Assembly (NCBI RefSeq): GCF_002240225.1
Contig: NZ_CP022584.1
Location: 3,020,001-3,082,710 of the forward strand
From: Paenibacillus physcomitrellae
Lineage (GTDB): Bacteria; Bacillota; Bacilli; Paenibacillales; Paenibacillaceae
DNA: 62,710 nucleotides
Direction of reading: 5' to 3'
Shown: piece by piece, positions 45,663 through 55,913 of the stretch
Layout of the letters: every line of letters begins with the position of its first letter
Position numbering within the stretch: the stretch's first letter is position 1
Made by a program: the position numbers and the translations under genes
Notes under the pieces: generated by a model
Database searches by the model: none
What the model saw: the letters and a program-made list of their open reading frames with translations, nothing else
What the model was told of the DNA's origin: nothing

Positions 45663-46574
45663 TTACATGACGGAAGGAACTACATTCAATTGGGACAAAT
45701 CCTGAAATTTGGGCAGACCCACCCGGTAGCTGCCTCGCGTTTCGATTCCGCCTACCCCCTGAATGCCGCTGATCGTATGCTTCAATACATCCGTAATATG
45801 AATTGTGCCCCTTACGGACGTAAAGGCCGCCTTGGCGGCAATATAGACCGGATCAAGCGCATGAATCAGAATACGGCCTGGCGAGCTGGCAAAATTGGCC
45901 CCGGCCTGCAGCAGCGCTTCAAAATGAGACTGACAGGCCCCGGCTACGATGGTCAGCGAATCAAAATTGCGTTCATACTGGCGGGCAACTTGGATGGCCT
46001 CTACGAAGCTGCGGGAATTCTTATAGCTGGACAAGCTGTATAAGTCATTGTGAACCCTGTTCTTGAGGACCCCGTCATGACCGGTTATGACCACGATATC
46101 AGGTCTTACATTCGGCAGCAGACGGTAGAGAACATCCGCCATGGATTTCTCATTCACATAATGCCCCTGAGCGGGCACACGCAGCTTCTCGTACAGGTCC
46201 ATGCTTTTCTTCAAGTAAAGCGGGTCGCCATCCAGATGAAGCACCTTACCCGGAACCTCAAAATACGACTGTGAAGAAACCTCGCTCGGTACAGCCGCGC
46301 GTTCAATGCCTAGCAAAGCCCGGTTTTGCTCCTCCAGCGATTTGCGCTCCTCATGCAGCCGCTGCAGGCCCTTCTCGGCTTTAATACGCGCTTCCTTGGC
46401 TCTGCCGGTCAGGATATCGCCTTTCACGGGAACCAGATCGTATACGGGCGCGTCAGCCAATAAACGGAACTCGGTCCCTTTAATGATTGCCCGGTTCCGT
46501 TCCAATGCCTCTACCCGGAAGGTTACATCCCTTCCATAGGATTGGCGGACAACCAAATCTCCTATATTCGTCAA
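45663..46574 (-). CDS. yabG: Sporulation-specific protease YabG
   Basis: Cysteine protease that processes spore coat proteins. The 303 residues contain KVLHLDGDPLYLKK, the ITGHDG segment with the proposed catalytic histidine, AGACQSHFE with the cysteine, and GGIETRG near the end. I chose the TTG at 46574 because the eight-base GAGGTGAT ends 4 nt before it. Two in-frame ATGs upstream (46580 and 46595) lie in or above that site. Alignment to the short B. subtilis N-terminus agrees. Confidence 0.93.
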   Translation of the reverse strand: MTNIGDLVVRQSYGRDVTFRVEALERNRAIIKGTEFRLLADAPVYDLVPVKGDILTGRAKEARIKAEKGLQRLHEERKSLEEQNRALLGIERAAVPSEVSSQSYFEVPGKVLHLDGDPLYLKKSMDLYEKLRVPAQGHYVNEKSMADVLYRLLPNVRPDIVVITGHDGVLKNRVHNDLYSLSSYKNSRSFVEAIQVARQYERNFDSLTIVAGACQSHFEALLQAGANFASSPGRILIHALDPVYIAAKAAFTSVRGTIHITDVLKHTISGIQGVGGIETRGSYRVGLPKFQDLSQLNVVPSVM

Positions 46575-46657
46575 GTCCATCACCTCTGAATCCATCCTAT
46601 GGGCGTTTGAGGATAATGGTTCCTTTTCAGAGGTAAATTCAAGAAGAAGGGATCCTC

Positions 46658-48093
<1,436 letters not shown>

Positions 48094-48239
48094 CTTCGGG
48101 TTCCTTCCTTCCATCCATCCATGAGGTTCTTCAATCGCACCCGATTTTATGCCAAACAAAAAGAAGAGGAATTCTCCTCTTCTGTATATCCTCTATGATT
48201 AACCTTATAATAGCGAATTCCCAAGTTAAAGTAAACGAA

Positions 48240-49391
48240 TCAGTTCAGTTCAGGTTTGACAGGACCAATCACGTAAACCGTACGTCCCGTTTTACGGCCG
48301 AAGTTCTTTGCCGCTTTAATCGTATCGTAATAAACATCGATTTTGTTGCCTTTAATCGCTCCGCCTGTATCCTCGGCACGGCGGAAACCTAAACCTTCGA
48401 TATAGACCCACCAGCCCAGCGGGATGACATTCTTATCGACGGCAATCGTTCTGCCTTCCTCAACGCGTGTGCCTGAAGCAGTCTTCGTGCCAATGCCGGC
48501 TTCCTCGGAAGAATAAGCGGTCATGGATACGTTCTTCAGCAGCTTTTTATATTTAAAGTTAATCCCGTTCTTCGTTACGGAATTTGTACCGCTCACGCTG
48601 ACGGTATTGGCTTTGCGCGTAATGCTCGCTGCCAGCACCTCGGTTTTAGGCTCTTCTTTCTTTGTGCCTACCGCAATGACTTGAGGTTGTGCCGGCTTAG
48701 CAACCTCTTTGCTGACCCAACGCTTCGAGATCATTTCCCCATCCTGGAATACCTTCTCGATCGTATGGACAACCTGCCCTTTGCTGCCGGATTGAAGCAT
48801 TTTCGTCTTGCCTTTCAGCAAGTTCGGGTCAGAAGTCTTTACTACCGTGTAAGGAACCTCTTCCGTTTGCTTCACCAATACTTTATTAACACGAACTACA
48901 TGAATTTTCATGTTTGGCTTTACTTCAGCATCCAGTTCTGGGTAAATCTTATCCTGCCCGGAAAAGGGAATGCCCGAGCTCAGCAATACGCTTCTTACGG
49001 TGTCTTCCGTTGTATATGTCTGGCTGGCCGTTCCGTCAGCGATTAAAGTGACCCGTGCGGCGCGGTCGATGATGACCTTGTCGCCGTTCTTCAGCTCACT
49101 GTCCAGTGCCGGCGTTATTTGATCTTGAGATTTAAGTTCGATGTCCTGCTCGCTCAGGAGACCTTCCACATTCTCCTGCCGGGTTTGCACGGCCACTGCC
49201 TTGCCATCGATCATCAGCTGTACGCTTTTCTTGCCTTGGCTGTAGAGATAAGCAAGAAAAATCGATATAACTGCAACAGCTAGTATGGCATAGATTGCAA
49301 TTTGACGAGCATTTTGATAACTCCACCGCAAAACGTAAGACATACTGGATGATGGTGATTCATGGGTTTCGTTGTTTCTTATAAAGCCCAT
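48240..49391 (-). CDS. yabE: YabE-like cell wall protein with DUF348, G5 and 3D domains
   Basis: Probable cell wall hydrolase related to resuscitation-promoting factors. The 383 residues have one membrane segment (about 31-49, IAIYAILAVAVISIFLAYL). Ubiquitin-like DUF348 repeats and a G5 domain (EEVPYTVVKTSDPNLLKGK) follow. The C-terminal 3D domain carries its three aspartates in and around DTGGAIKGNKIDVY. The ATG at 49391 follows GGAGGAGGA. It is preceded by a c-di-AMP riboswitch with terminator, linking wall remodelling to c-di-AMP. Confidence 0.92.
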   Translation of the reverse strand: MGFIRNNETHESPSSSMSYVLRWSYQNARQIAIYAILAVAVISIFLAYLYSQGKKSVQLMIDGKAVAVQTRQENVEGLLSEQDIELKSQDQITPALDSELKNGDKVIIDRAARVTLIADGTASQTYTTEDTVRSVLLSSGIPFSGQDKIYPELDAEVKPNMKIHVVRVNKVLVKQTEEVPYTVVKTSDPNLLKGKTKMLQSGSKGQVVHTIEKVFQDGEMISKRWVSKEVAKPAQPQVIAVGTKKEEPKTEVLAASITRKANTVSVSGTNSVTKNGINFKYKKLLKNVSMTAYSSEEAGIGTKTASGTRVEEGRTIAVDKNVIPLGWWVYIEGLGFRRAEDTGGAIKGNKIDVYYDTIKAAKNFGRKTGRTVYVIGPVKPELN

Positions 49392-49581
49392 TTCTTCAGT
49401 CCTCCTCCATAGCCCCGCCGTCCTAGGTCGATACAGAATACATATGACGCGACTATTTACCGATTTTTGTACGTAATCCGCCAAAATCGCGCGTTTTACG
49501 TATCCTTCCCCAGTCTGCCTCGGCCACATCAATTGCTGTTAAGAACACCATATGATGGCCCTATCGCATTTTATTCAAAAC

Positions 49582-49623
49582 AAAAAAAGCCAACAAAAGA
49601 GTTAGAGGAACTCTTTCGTGGCT
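49582..49623 (-). terminator. Riboswitch-controlled terminator before yabE
   Basis: The minus strand forms GCC, AAAGAGTT / AACTCTTT and GGC arms and then T7, at the 3' end of the c-di-AMP aptamer and about 190 bases before yabE. Confidence 0.9.
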
Positions 49624-49628
49624 TCCGT

Positions 49629-49880
49629 TAATGTCTTGGATGCTAATAGGATGCACGAGGTTGCCTCTCTCATATACGCTTACGGGGTTAGCTGTCGGGT
49701 TCGGACGAATGAGAGACGTCCTATCTTGATTCACCCGCTCATGGCGGTTGATCGCAAATTCACCCCAAAGACTCACGTAAAGAAATCAAATGCATCGGCT
49801 TCGGCTTTATGTATTCATTCACGGCCTGCAAGCTCTGCATCGGTTCCCCCGTTCTCCCGAAGGAGATTCAGCGAGACTGG
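49629..49880 (-). ncRNA. Cyclic di-AMP riboswitch (ydaO/yuaA class)
   Basis: The minus strand carries the conserved blocks of this aptamer class in order: TCGCTGAATC, then GGGGGAACC, GGGGTGAATTT, CCGAACCCGACAGCTAACC, and CGTAAGCG. A terminator follows, so c-di-AMP binding should switch off yabE. The boundaries are approximate. This explains most of the 700-base gap between yabE and tatD. Confidence 0.92.
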
Positions 49881-49948
49881 TTCATGGAACCAAAGGATCG
49901 AAGTGACGCAACGGCGTCAGCCAATTACGCAATTCGATTACTGAAAAG

Positions 49949-49978
49949 ATTCTATCCTTTTTGGATACCGGTTGTAAA
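49949..49978 (-). promoter_or_regulatory. Probable sigma-A promoter of the riboswitch-yabE transcript
   Basis: The minus strand reads TTTACA, 18 bases, TAGAAT, about 70 bases above the aptamer. Confidence 0.5.
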
Positions 49979-50100
49979 GGAGTAATCAACCACGTATTTA
50001 AAAATAAATGGTTAAAAATCTGTAATAATCAGCGATTTATTAATTAAAATTCTTTAATATGTCCCGAATGCTCCTTTTTTCACTCTTTTTGCTCCCGATT

Positions 50101-50868
50101 TCAGCGGATACCAAATCGTTCCAGCGCATTTCGGGTTGTCAGGCTTGCAATTTCTTCCAAAGTTACGCCTTTAAGCTCAGCGGCCGTTTCTGCTACCAAT
50201 TTGACGTAACCGGACTCATTTCTTTTGCCCCGGAAAGGATGCGGAGTCAAATATGGAGCATCCGTTTCGAGCAATAAACGGTCATCCGGAACCTGAACGA
50301 GGACCTCTTTAGGTTGTCTGGCATTTTTGAACGTGATCGGTCCGCCGAACGAAAGATGGAATCCCATATTCAGACAAATTTTGGCGGTTTCCCAGCTGCC
50401 CGAGAAGGAGTGCATAATGCCTCCAACTTCGCTTGCTTTTTCCTCGCGTAAAATTTTGACCACATCTTCATGGGCATCGCGATTGTGGATCACGATAGGC
50501 ATTTTCAGCTCTCTGGCCAGGCCGATCTGGCGGCGGAAAACCTGCTGCTGCACGTCTTTCGGCGACGTGTCCCAATGATAGTCCAGGCCGATTTCCCCGA
50601 TCGCAACCACCTTCTCATGCTGGCAGAGCTCCGCAATCCATTCCAGGTCACCGTCTCTCATCGTGATGGCATCTACGGGATGCCAGCCGACAGCCGCGTA
50701 AATAAAATCATACGTTTCGGCAAGTTTCATCGTCGTTGGAATCGTTTCCCTATTGAATCCGACATTTACCATGCGGGTAACGCCTTGTTCAACAGCCCTC
50801 GCTATCACTTCCTCCCGGTCCCCGTCAAATTGTTCCGCATCCAGATGTGTGTGCGTGTCAAATAACAT
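50101..50868 (-). CDS. tatD: TatD-family metal-dependent deoxyribonuclease
   Basis: Amidohydrolase-fold nuclease, cytosolic. The 255 residues show the metal ligands in FDTHTHLDAEQF, the glutamate in IGEIGLDYHW, the histidines in IVIHNRDAHED and MHSFSG, and the aspartate in LLLETDAPYL. AAGGAGG precedes the ATG, 15 nt after the HD gene, so the two are co-transcribed. Confidence 0.95.
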   Translation of the reverse strand: MLFDTHTHLDAEQFDGDREEVIARAVEQGVTRMVNVGFNRETIPTTMKLAETYDFIYAAVGWHPVDAITMRDGDLEWIAELCQHEKVVAIGEIGLDYHWDTSPKDVQQQVFRRQIGLARELKMPIVIHNRDAHEDVVKILREEKASEVGGIMHSFSGSWETAKICLNMGFHLSFGGPITFKNARQPKEVLVQVPDDRLLLETDAPYLTPHPFRGKRNESGYVKLVAETAAELKGVTLEEIASLTTRNALERFGIR

Positions 50869-50883
50869 AGCTGAAATTCCTCC

Positions 50884-52167
50884 TTAAATGTTAAAAAAAG
50901 CTCGAATCTCTGCAGGCAGCTTGTCCTTAACGTTTTGAAGCTTATCCTGCGGGTAATATAGCTGGTAGCGGCCTCGGTGAATCCCGCTTATCGAACGAAC
51001 GATATCGGAAACCTCGGAAATCTCCTTCAGCTGTTCCTGCCGGTCAAGCAGCAGAATTTGATTGGTCGTAAGTCCGTCCTCCGGTTTGAATATGTCATAA
51101 GGCAAATCCGCCGGCGAATCAATTTCCAGATCATATATAGGGTTCAAACCGGCTGCCTCGAAGGCCTGCCTGATTTCTTCAACGGACTCGCTGTCCGATT
51201 GTTCGATTTCTACATATTTATACAGATTCCGATTCATGAAACGCCCACATAAGTCTTTAAGCACGGCGTCTTCTTCATTTTGCCATTTTAAGAAAACGGT
51301 TTGGATCAGCGCTTCATCAAGCTGGAGATATTCCGCTACCGTCAGCTCCCGGGTAAACAGACCTGGAAGCGGGTCAAGCATCATTTTGAATGAATATCCG
51401 GATGCCCACAGCTCCTTGGCCCTGCGGAAAATCTGCCGAAGCAGGATCTCCGAGCTGCGCGTAACCGGGTGGAAATAAACCTGCCAGTACATTTGATAGC
51501 GGGCCATTAAATAATCCTCTACCGCATGCATGCCTGATTCCTTGACGACTACCCGGCCGTGAAACGGACGAAGCATCCGCAGAATCCGGTCAATGTCGAT
51601 GGTCCCATAGTTTACGCCCGTAAAATAGGCATCGCGGAGCAGGTAGTCCATCCGGTCCGCATCGAGCGGGCTGGATACCAGGTTTACGACAACCGGTTTG
51701 TCGTAGTCCTTTCTAATTACTGCGGCCACCTTATCTGGGAAATTCTCCGAAATCTGCTTCAGCAGCCGGTTTACTTCCGTATCGCCGAGCAGGATTTTGC
51801 AGGTCCAGTCTTCGTGGTCCATTTCAAAAGCTTCCTCTATAGAATGCGAAAAAGGTCCATGGCCCAAATCATGCAGCAGCGCCGCGCACAAGGCCACCAT
51901 CCGCTCTTCCTTCGGCCAATCGCTGTACCCGCTTCGTTCAAACTGGGAAATGATGCGCCGCGTAATTTCATAAACGCCCAAGGAATGGGAGAACCGGCTG
52001 TGCTCCGCCCCATGGAAGGTCAGAAAGGTCGTGCCCAGCTGGCGGATACGCCGCAAACGCTGAAATTCGGGCGTGTTGATCAAAGCCCAAATCAGCTCGT
52101 CCTGAACATGAATATAGTTATGTACGGGATCTTTAAATACTTTTTCCTCACCAAGCGGCTGCCGCAT
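50884..52167 (-). CDS. HD-domain phosphohydrolase (YwfO-like)
   Basis: The 427 residues begin with FKDPVHNYIHV and LRRIRQLG, followed by the HD metal motif: HSRFSHSLGVYE, then ALLHDLGHGPFSHSIEE, then SSPLDADRMDYLLRD. This places it near dNTP triphosphohydrolases such as B. subtilis YwfO; the substrate is not certain. AAAGGAGG precedes the ATG. Three Spo0A boxes lie immediately upstream. I do not recall an HD gene here in B. subtilis. Confidence 0.88.
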   Translation of the reverse strand: MRQPLGEEKVFKDPVHNYIHVQDELIWALINTPEFQRLRRIRQLGTTFLTFHGAEHSRFSHSLGVYEITRRIISQFERSGYSDWPKEERMVALCAALLHDLGHGPFSHSIEEAFEMDHEDWTCKILLGDTEVNRLLKQISENFPDKVAAVIRKDYDKPVVVNLVSSPLDADRMDYLLRDAYFTGVNYGTIDIDRILRMLRPFHGRVVVKESGMHAVEDYLMARYQMYWQVYFHPVTRSSEILLRQIFRRAKELWASGYSFKMMLDPLPGLFTRELTVAEYLQLDEALIQTVFLKWQNEEDAVLKDLCGRFMNRNLYKYVEIEQSDSESVEEIRQAFEAAGLNPIYDLEIDSPADLPYDIFKPEDGLTTNQILLLDRQEQLKEISEVSDIVRSISGIHRGRYQLYYPQDKLQNVKDKLPAEIRAFFNI

Positions 52168-52184
52168 GAAGAATACCTCCTTTT

Positions 52185-52222
52185 TGTCGAAAAGAAATAT
52201 CGTTTCGACATCATTTGTCGAA
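52185..52222. promoter_or_regulatory. Cluster of three Spo0A boxes before the HD gene
   Basis: Perfect TGTCGAA heptamers occur at 52185-52191 and 52216-52222 on the + strand, and in reverse orientation (TTCGACA) at 52204-52210. Two of them extend to TTTGTCGAA. The cluster lies 18 to 55 bases above the HD gene's start, in its promoter or 5' leader. Confidence 0.7.
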
Positions 52223-52358
52223 TTATGTAGAATATTAGAATGATTTCTTGTATCCTTTACATTATCGGTATTTTTCAGAAAAACGTTGATAAATCACTGT
52301 TTTCCCCTCTTGCCAAATTTTAATTAAGGAATAGAAGCGCATATTTTCCATTAATAGG

Positions 52359-52387
52359 TTGACTATTATGGCAATGGTTGGTATTAT
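52359..52387 (+). promoter_or_regulatory. Sigma-A promoter of abrB
   Basis: TTGACT, 17 bases, TATTAT on the + strand, about 75 bases before abrB. Confidence 0.8.
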
Positions 52388-52410
52388 GATTATCATAAAA
52401 GATAGAATCA

Positions 52411-52417
52411 TGTCGAA
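52411..52417 (+). promoter_or_regulatory. Spo0A operator downstream of the abrB promoter
   Basis: Perfect TGTCGAA about 17-24 bases beyond the expected transcription start. In B. subtilis Spo0A-P represses abrB from boxes in the same relative place. Confidence 0.7.
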
Positions 52418-52460
52418 TAATGGCATTTTAAATTGATAGCGAGAGGGGCAATCATCGGTT

Positions 52461-52715
52461 ATGATGAAATCAACAGGTATTGTAAGAAAAGTAGACGAAT
52501 TGGGACGCGTTGTTATCCCTATTGAATTGCGCCGTACACTTGGCATCGGTGAGAAGGATGCCCTTGAGATTTATGTAGACGGCGAACGGATCATGCTCAA
52601 GAAATATGAACCGGCTTGCATCTTCTGCGGAAATGCAGAGAACGTCACTTATTTCAAAGGAAAAATTGTTTGTCACGAATGTCTTAGTGAAATGCCTACA
52701 CCTGTGACAAATTAA
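52461..52715 (+). CDS. abrB: Transition-state regulator AbrB
   Basis: DNA-binding global repressor of post-exponential genes. The 84 residues have the AbrB swapped-hairpin N-terminus (STGIVRKVDELGRVVIPIEL) and a C-terminal half with CIFCGNAENV and VCHECLSEM. It lies on the + strand, opposite to its neighbours, as in B. subtilis. GAGAGGGG lies 12 nt before the ATG. The start at 52461 could also be the second ATG, three bases later. Confidence 0.96.
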   Translation: MMKSTGIVRKVDELGRVVIPIELRRTLGIGEKDALEIYVDGERIMLKKYEPACIFCGNAENVTYFKGKIVCHECLSEMPTPVTN

Positions 52716-52778
52716 GATTTATAGGTTATAATAGGTTTACTGAAAATTGTTAATTCTAACCTTTTCATATCTCCTTGT

Positions 52779-52821
52779 ACCTTCCTTGGCATGAACCCGG
52801 CCAAGTGAAGGTCTTTTTTTT
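52779..52821 (+). terminator. Intrinsic terminator of abrB
   Basis: ACCTTC-TTGGC / GCCAA-GAAGGT hairpin followed by CT8 on the + strand, between abrB and the convergent rsmI. Confidence 0.88.
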
Positions 52822-52858
52822 GTTCATATTCACAAATTTTTCTTCTATTATAACCCGC

Positions 52859-53782
52859 TTATAATAACGCATTGTAAATATCCCTTTTGGATACACCGCG
52901 GTCAGCTGCAGTTCTCTTCATCGCGTCCTTCCGGGGCAGCCCTTCCCGCTCATAATGCTCGACATGCTGCTCCAGAGTCAGCTCCTGCCACCAAAGCCCC
53001 TGCTGCTCCTCCAGTTCACCGGCTTGAATCCCTTCGACCACAAGGCAGTATTCGCCAAGCGGCGGATGCTCCTCCAGCCAGGCCAAGCAGGACTCAAACG
53101 TTCCCCGCGCCATCTCCTCATAACGTTTCGTCAGTTCCCTCGCCAGTACGATCCGGCGATTGCCCAAATGCTCCAGCAGGTCCTGCAGCGTCTTCACCAC
53201 ACGGTGCGGCGACTCGTACATCAATACCGTACCCTCATAGGATTGAAATTGGCTGATGGCACGTTCTCTTCCCTTCTTGTCCCGCGGCAGAAATCCGATA
53301 AACTGAAACCGTTCCGTGGGGAGTCCCGAGACGATTAAAGCCGATAAAGCCGCGTTAGCGCCGGGCACCGGAATCACATCAATCCCCTGCTCGACGGCCA
53401 GACGAACCAGATCGCTGCCGGGGTCGGAAATCGCCGGCAGACCAGCGTCGCTGACGAGCGCTAAATTTTTTCCTTCTATTATAAGTCTAACCAATTCCGG
53501 GCCGCTTGCCCCTTTATTATGCTCATGATAACTGTACAGTTTCTTGGGCGTAATCTCGAAATGGGTCAGCAGCTTCCGGGTTTGCCGCGTATCCTCGGCT
53601 GCAATCAGATCTGCCTCCTGCAAAATCCGCACCGCCCGGAAGGTCATATCCTCCAGATTACCGATCGGCGTGCCTACGAGATAAAGTTTGCCCGGCTCTG
53701 TTGAGGCGGTTGTTCCCGCTCCGGTTCCTGCTCCTTCATTCGCATAACTCCGTTGTACCGCGATCTCCAAACCTTCCTTCAT
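52859..53782 (-). CDS. rsmI: 16S rRNA 2'-O-ribose C1402 methyltransferase
   Basis: SAM-dependent tetrapyrrole-methylase-fold enzyme that modifies C1402. The 307 residues include LYLVGTPIGNLEDMTFRA, IAAEDTRQTRKLL, ALVSDAGLPAISDPG and VPVPGANAALSA. The N-terminus (about 30 residues) is longer than usual and rich in Gly and Thr. The ATG overlaps the stop of the upstream methyltransferase as ATGA. In B. subtilis yazA lies between the two; it is absent here. Confidence 0.95.
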   Translation of the reverse strand: MKEGLEIAVQRSYANEGAGTGAGTTASTEPGKLYLVGTPIGNLEDMTFRAVRILQEADLIAAEDTRQTRKLLTHFEITPKKLYSYHEHNKGASGPELVRLIIEGKNLALVSDAGLPAISDPGSDLVRLAVEQGIDVIPVPGANAALSALIVSGLPTERFQFIGFLPRDKKGRERAISQFQSYEGTVLMYESPHRVVKTLQDLLEHLGNRRIVLARELTKRYEEMARGTFESCLAWLEEHPPLGEYCLVVEGIQAGELEEQQGLWWQELTLEQHVEHYEREGLPRKDAMKRTAADRGVSKRDIYNALL

Positions 53783-54537
53783 GCTTGTCCCCCACTGTCT
53801 CCATAATAAATCTCCATTAATTCCTTCGTATAACGTCCATCCGGCTCATACACCACCAAAGGCGGTTTAAGACGGATATCCGGTTTCCCGCCGCGCAAAG
53901 CCTCGATCAGCACCATATTGGCCTCCTGCGTCAGCTTGGGATGGACAAACCGGATTACTTTAGGCTCCAGCTTGTACTGTCTAAGCAGCGAAAGGATCTC
54001 GCCAAGACGCTGAGGTTTGTGCACCATATAAAATTTCCCGCCCGGACGCAGCAGCCGCATCGCCGCCGCAATGATCTCTTCCAAACTGCCGTGCAGCTCA
54101 TGCCTCGCCATTGCCTGGTGTGGATTCAGCTTCCGATCCCCGGTCTTTAGCGGCATATAAGGCGGATTAACCGTAATTGCATCATAGACGTTAGCTCCAA
54201 CCTCCTGCACCAGCTCTCTGAGATCCCCCGTCCGGATTAGAATCCGATCCTCAAGGCCATTAAGGCGGACACTCCGCCGGGCCATATCCGCCAGCCGGTC
54301 CTGGATTTCAATTCCCTCAATCTGTCCATTCGTGCGGACAGACATCAGAATGGGAATCACCCCGTTACCGGTGCACATATCCAGTATTCTTCCCTTGTTC
54401 GGCAAGGAAGCAAACCTGGAGAGCAATACAGCGTCCATAGAGAAGCTGAATACCTCGTCACTCTGAATCAGTCTCAGCCCTTCATTCATTAAATCATCGA
54501 TTCGTTCCTGCTCATAAATTTCAACCTGTTCACTCAT
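53779..54537 (-). CDS. yabB: tRNA (adenine-N6)-methyltransferase-like protein (YabB/TrmN6 family)
   Basis: The 252 residues form a class I SAM methyltransferase with ILDMCTGNGVIPILMS and the N6-adenine catalytic motif NPPY. Related E. coli TrmN6 modifies A37 of tRNA-Val; the exact target here is inferred. The sequence before the motif (IQSDEVFSFSMDAVLLSRF) is typical of the family. It lies between yabA and rsmI. Confidence 0.9.
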   Translation of the reverse strand: MSEQVEIYEQERIDDLMNEGLRLIQSDEVFSFSMDAVLLSRFASLPNKGRILDMCTGNGVIPILMSVRTNGQIEGIEIQDRLADMARRSVRLNGLEDRILIRTGDLRELVQEVGANVYDAITVNPPYMPLKTGDRKLNPHQAMARHELHGSLEEIIAAAMRLLRPGGKFYMVHKPQRLGEILSLLRQYKLEPKVIRFVHPKLTQEANMVLIEALRGGKPDIRLKPPLVVYEPDGRYTKELMEIYYGDSGGQA

Positions 54538-54588
54538 GCTTGATCCTTACAGCCCCGCTTTCCTCTAATCCAATCCTTATTATAATGG

Positions 54589-54615
54589 AAAAAAACCGTA
54601 GGTTCTCACCTACGG
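54589..54615 (-). terminator. Intrinsic terminator after yabA
   Basis: CCGTAGGT / ACCTACGG stem, GAGA tetraloop, then T7 on the minus strand. Confidence 0.93.
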
Positions 54616-54619
54616 TCCT

Positions 54620-54988
54620 TTATTTATTCAAAAATGACAGGCAGAACAGACAATCGCCTTCCGTTCGTAAATGCCCGTAATACACATTGCATATATGAAA
54701 ACCTTCATGATAAAGACGGGCCAAATTATCATGGCCTTCTCCAATCACATCGGCCTTACGCTCTTCCTCGCTGGTGGCTTCGGCTGCTTTGCCGGCTGCC
54801 GAGTCGCTGCCCGGTTCCCCGGTTTCACGCTTCAGCACCTTACGCAGCTGCTCGTTCTCCGTCGTCAGCCGCTGATTCTCTTCCAGCAGCTTCTTGACCT
54901 CCAGCTTGAGCGCGCCAAGCTCGGTTTGAGCTTCACCCATTTGTGATTCCATCTGCTGTAAATGTGCAAAAATATCTATTTTCTCCAA
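54620..54988 (-). CDS. yabA: Replication initiation control protein YabA
   Basis: Binds DnaA and DnaN to limit initiation. The 122 residues have an N-terminal coiled coil (residues 1-60, [16 protein letters not shown]...), a variable linker and the C-terminal zinc domain [18 protein letters not shown] with LFCLSF. The start is TTG at 54988 with GGGTGGG before it. Followed directly by a terminator. Confidence 0.95.
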   Translation of the reverse strand: MEKIDIFAHLQQMESQMGEAQTELGALKLEVKKLLEENQRLTTENEQLRKVLKRETGEPGSDSAAGKAAEATSEEERKADVIGEGHDNLARLYHEGFHICNVYYGHLRTEGDCLFCLSFLNK

Positions 54989-55019
54989 GTTCCCACCCCA
55001 GAGTCAGTCTCTATGGTAT

Positions 55020-55820
55020 TTACTTGATGACGACGTCATCGAGCGAAAGTTCCTTCACTTTGCCGATTTCAAAGAGCTGAACATGAACGGTGCGGGACCC
55101 GCTATTGAGTCCGACAACCTTACCGTCTCCCATTGAAGTCACCACGATCTTACCCACGCTTGGCAGCTCTTCCTTCACGCTTTCGTAATTATCATGCTCA
55201 AACTTCAGGCAGCACATCAATCTTCCGCACAAACCGGAGATCTTGGTTGGATTCAGAGACAAGCTCTGATCCTTTGCCATCTTGATCGACACGGGTTCGA
55301 AATCGCCCAGCCAGGAGGAGCAGCAGAGAATCCGTCCGCAGGGACCGATACCCCCCAGCATTTTCGCTTCATCCCGTACGCCAATCTGGCGAAGCTCGAT
55401 ACGTGTCCGGAAAATACTTGCCAAATCCTTGACCAGCTCCCGGAAATCGACGCGTCCTTCGGCCGTGAAATAGAAAATGACTTTGTTGCGGTCAAACGTG
55501 TATTCCACGTCTACCAGCTTCATTTTCAAATCATGGTCCTTGATTTTATTTAAACAAGTCGTGAAGGCATTTTTGGCGGCTGCCTTATTCTCCTCCACAA
55601 CGTTACTGTCCGACTCATCGGCGATCCGGATAACCTTCTTCAGAGGTAGAACAACATCCGATTCATCCACTACCTTCTTGCCGATTACTACTTTCCCATA
55701 TTCGACCCCGCGAGCGGTTTCAACAATGACACATTGTTCCTTCTCGACAGGGAAATCCAGCGGGTCGAAATAATAGATTTTGCCCGCCTTCTTGAAACGG
55801 ACACCCACTACAGTGTACAA
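55020..55820 (-). CDS. ricT: RicT (YaaT), PSP1-domain regulator
   Basis: Part of the RicA-RicF-RicT complex, which in B. subtilis carries Fe-S clusters, works with RNase Y and promotes sporulation and competence. The 266 residues contain the PSP1 domain with the cysteine-rich LGGIGPCGRILCCSSWLGD and GLCGRLMCCLKFEHD. The start is TTG at 55820, 7 nt after GGGGG. Confidence 0.95.
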   Translation of the reverse strand: MYTVVGVRFKKAGKIYYFDPLDFPVEKEQCVIVETARGVEYGKVVIGKKVVDESDVVLPLKKVIRIADESDSNVVEENKAAAKNAFTTCLNKIKDHDLKMKLVDVEYTFDRNKVIFYFTAEGRVDFRELVKDLASIFRTRIELRQIGVRDEAKMLGGIGPCGRILCCSSWLGDFEPVSIKMAKDQSLSLNPTKISGLCGRLMCCLKFEHDNYESVKEELPSVGKIVVTSMGDGKVVGLNSGSRTVHVQLFEIGKVKELSLDDVVIK

Positions 55821-55913
55821 AAACTAACCCCCTTATAACAGCACATGGTTCATCAAAAATGGCGGAAGCTGTGCTTCCCTAAACCTACAACTAATGGGAG
55901 ATAGCTTGTCTCT

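Noticed and set aside
49561..49944. Frames of 71 and 108 codons between yabE and tatD
   Set aside because: They cover the c-di-AMP riboswitch and its terminator, which explain the sequence better.
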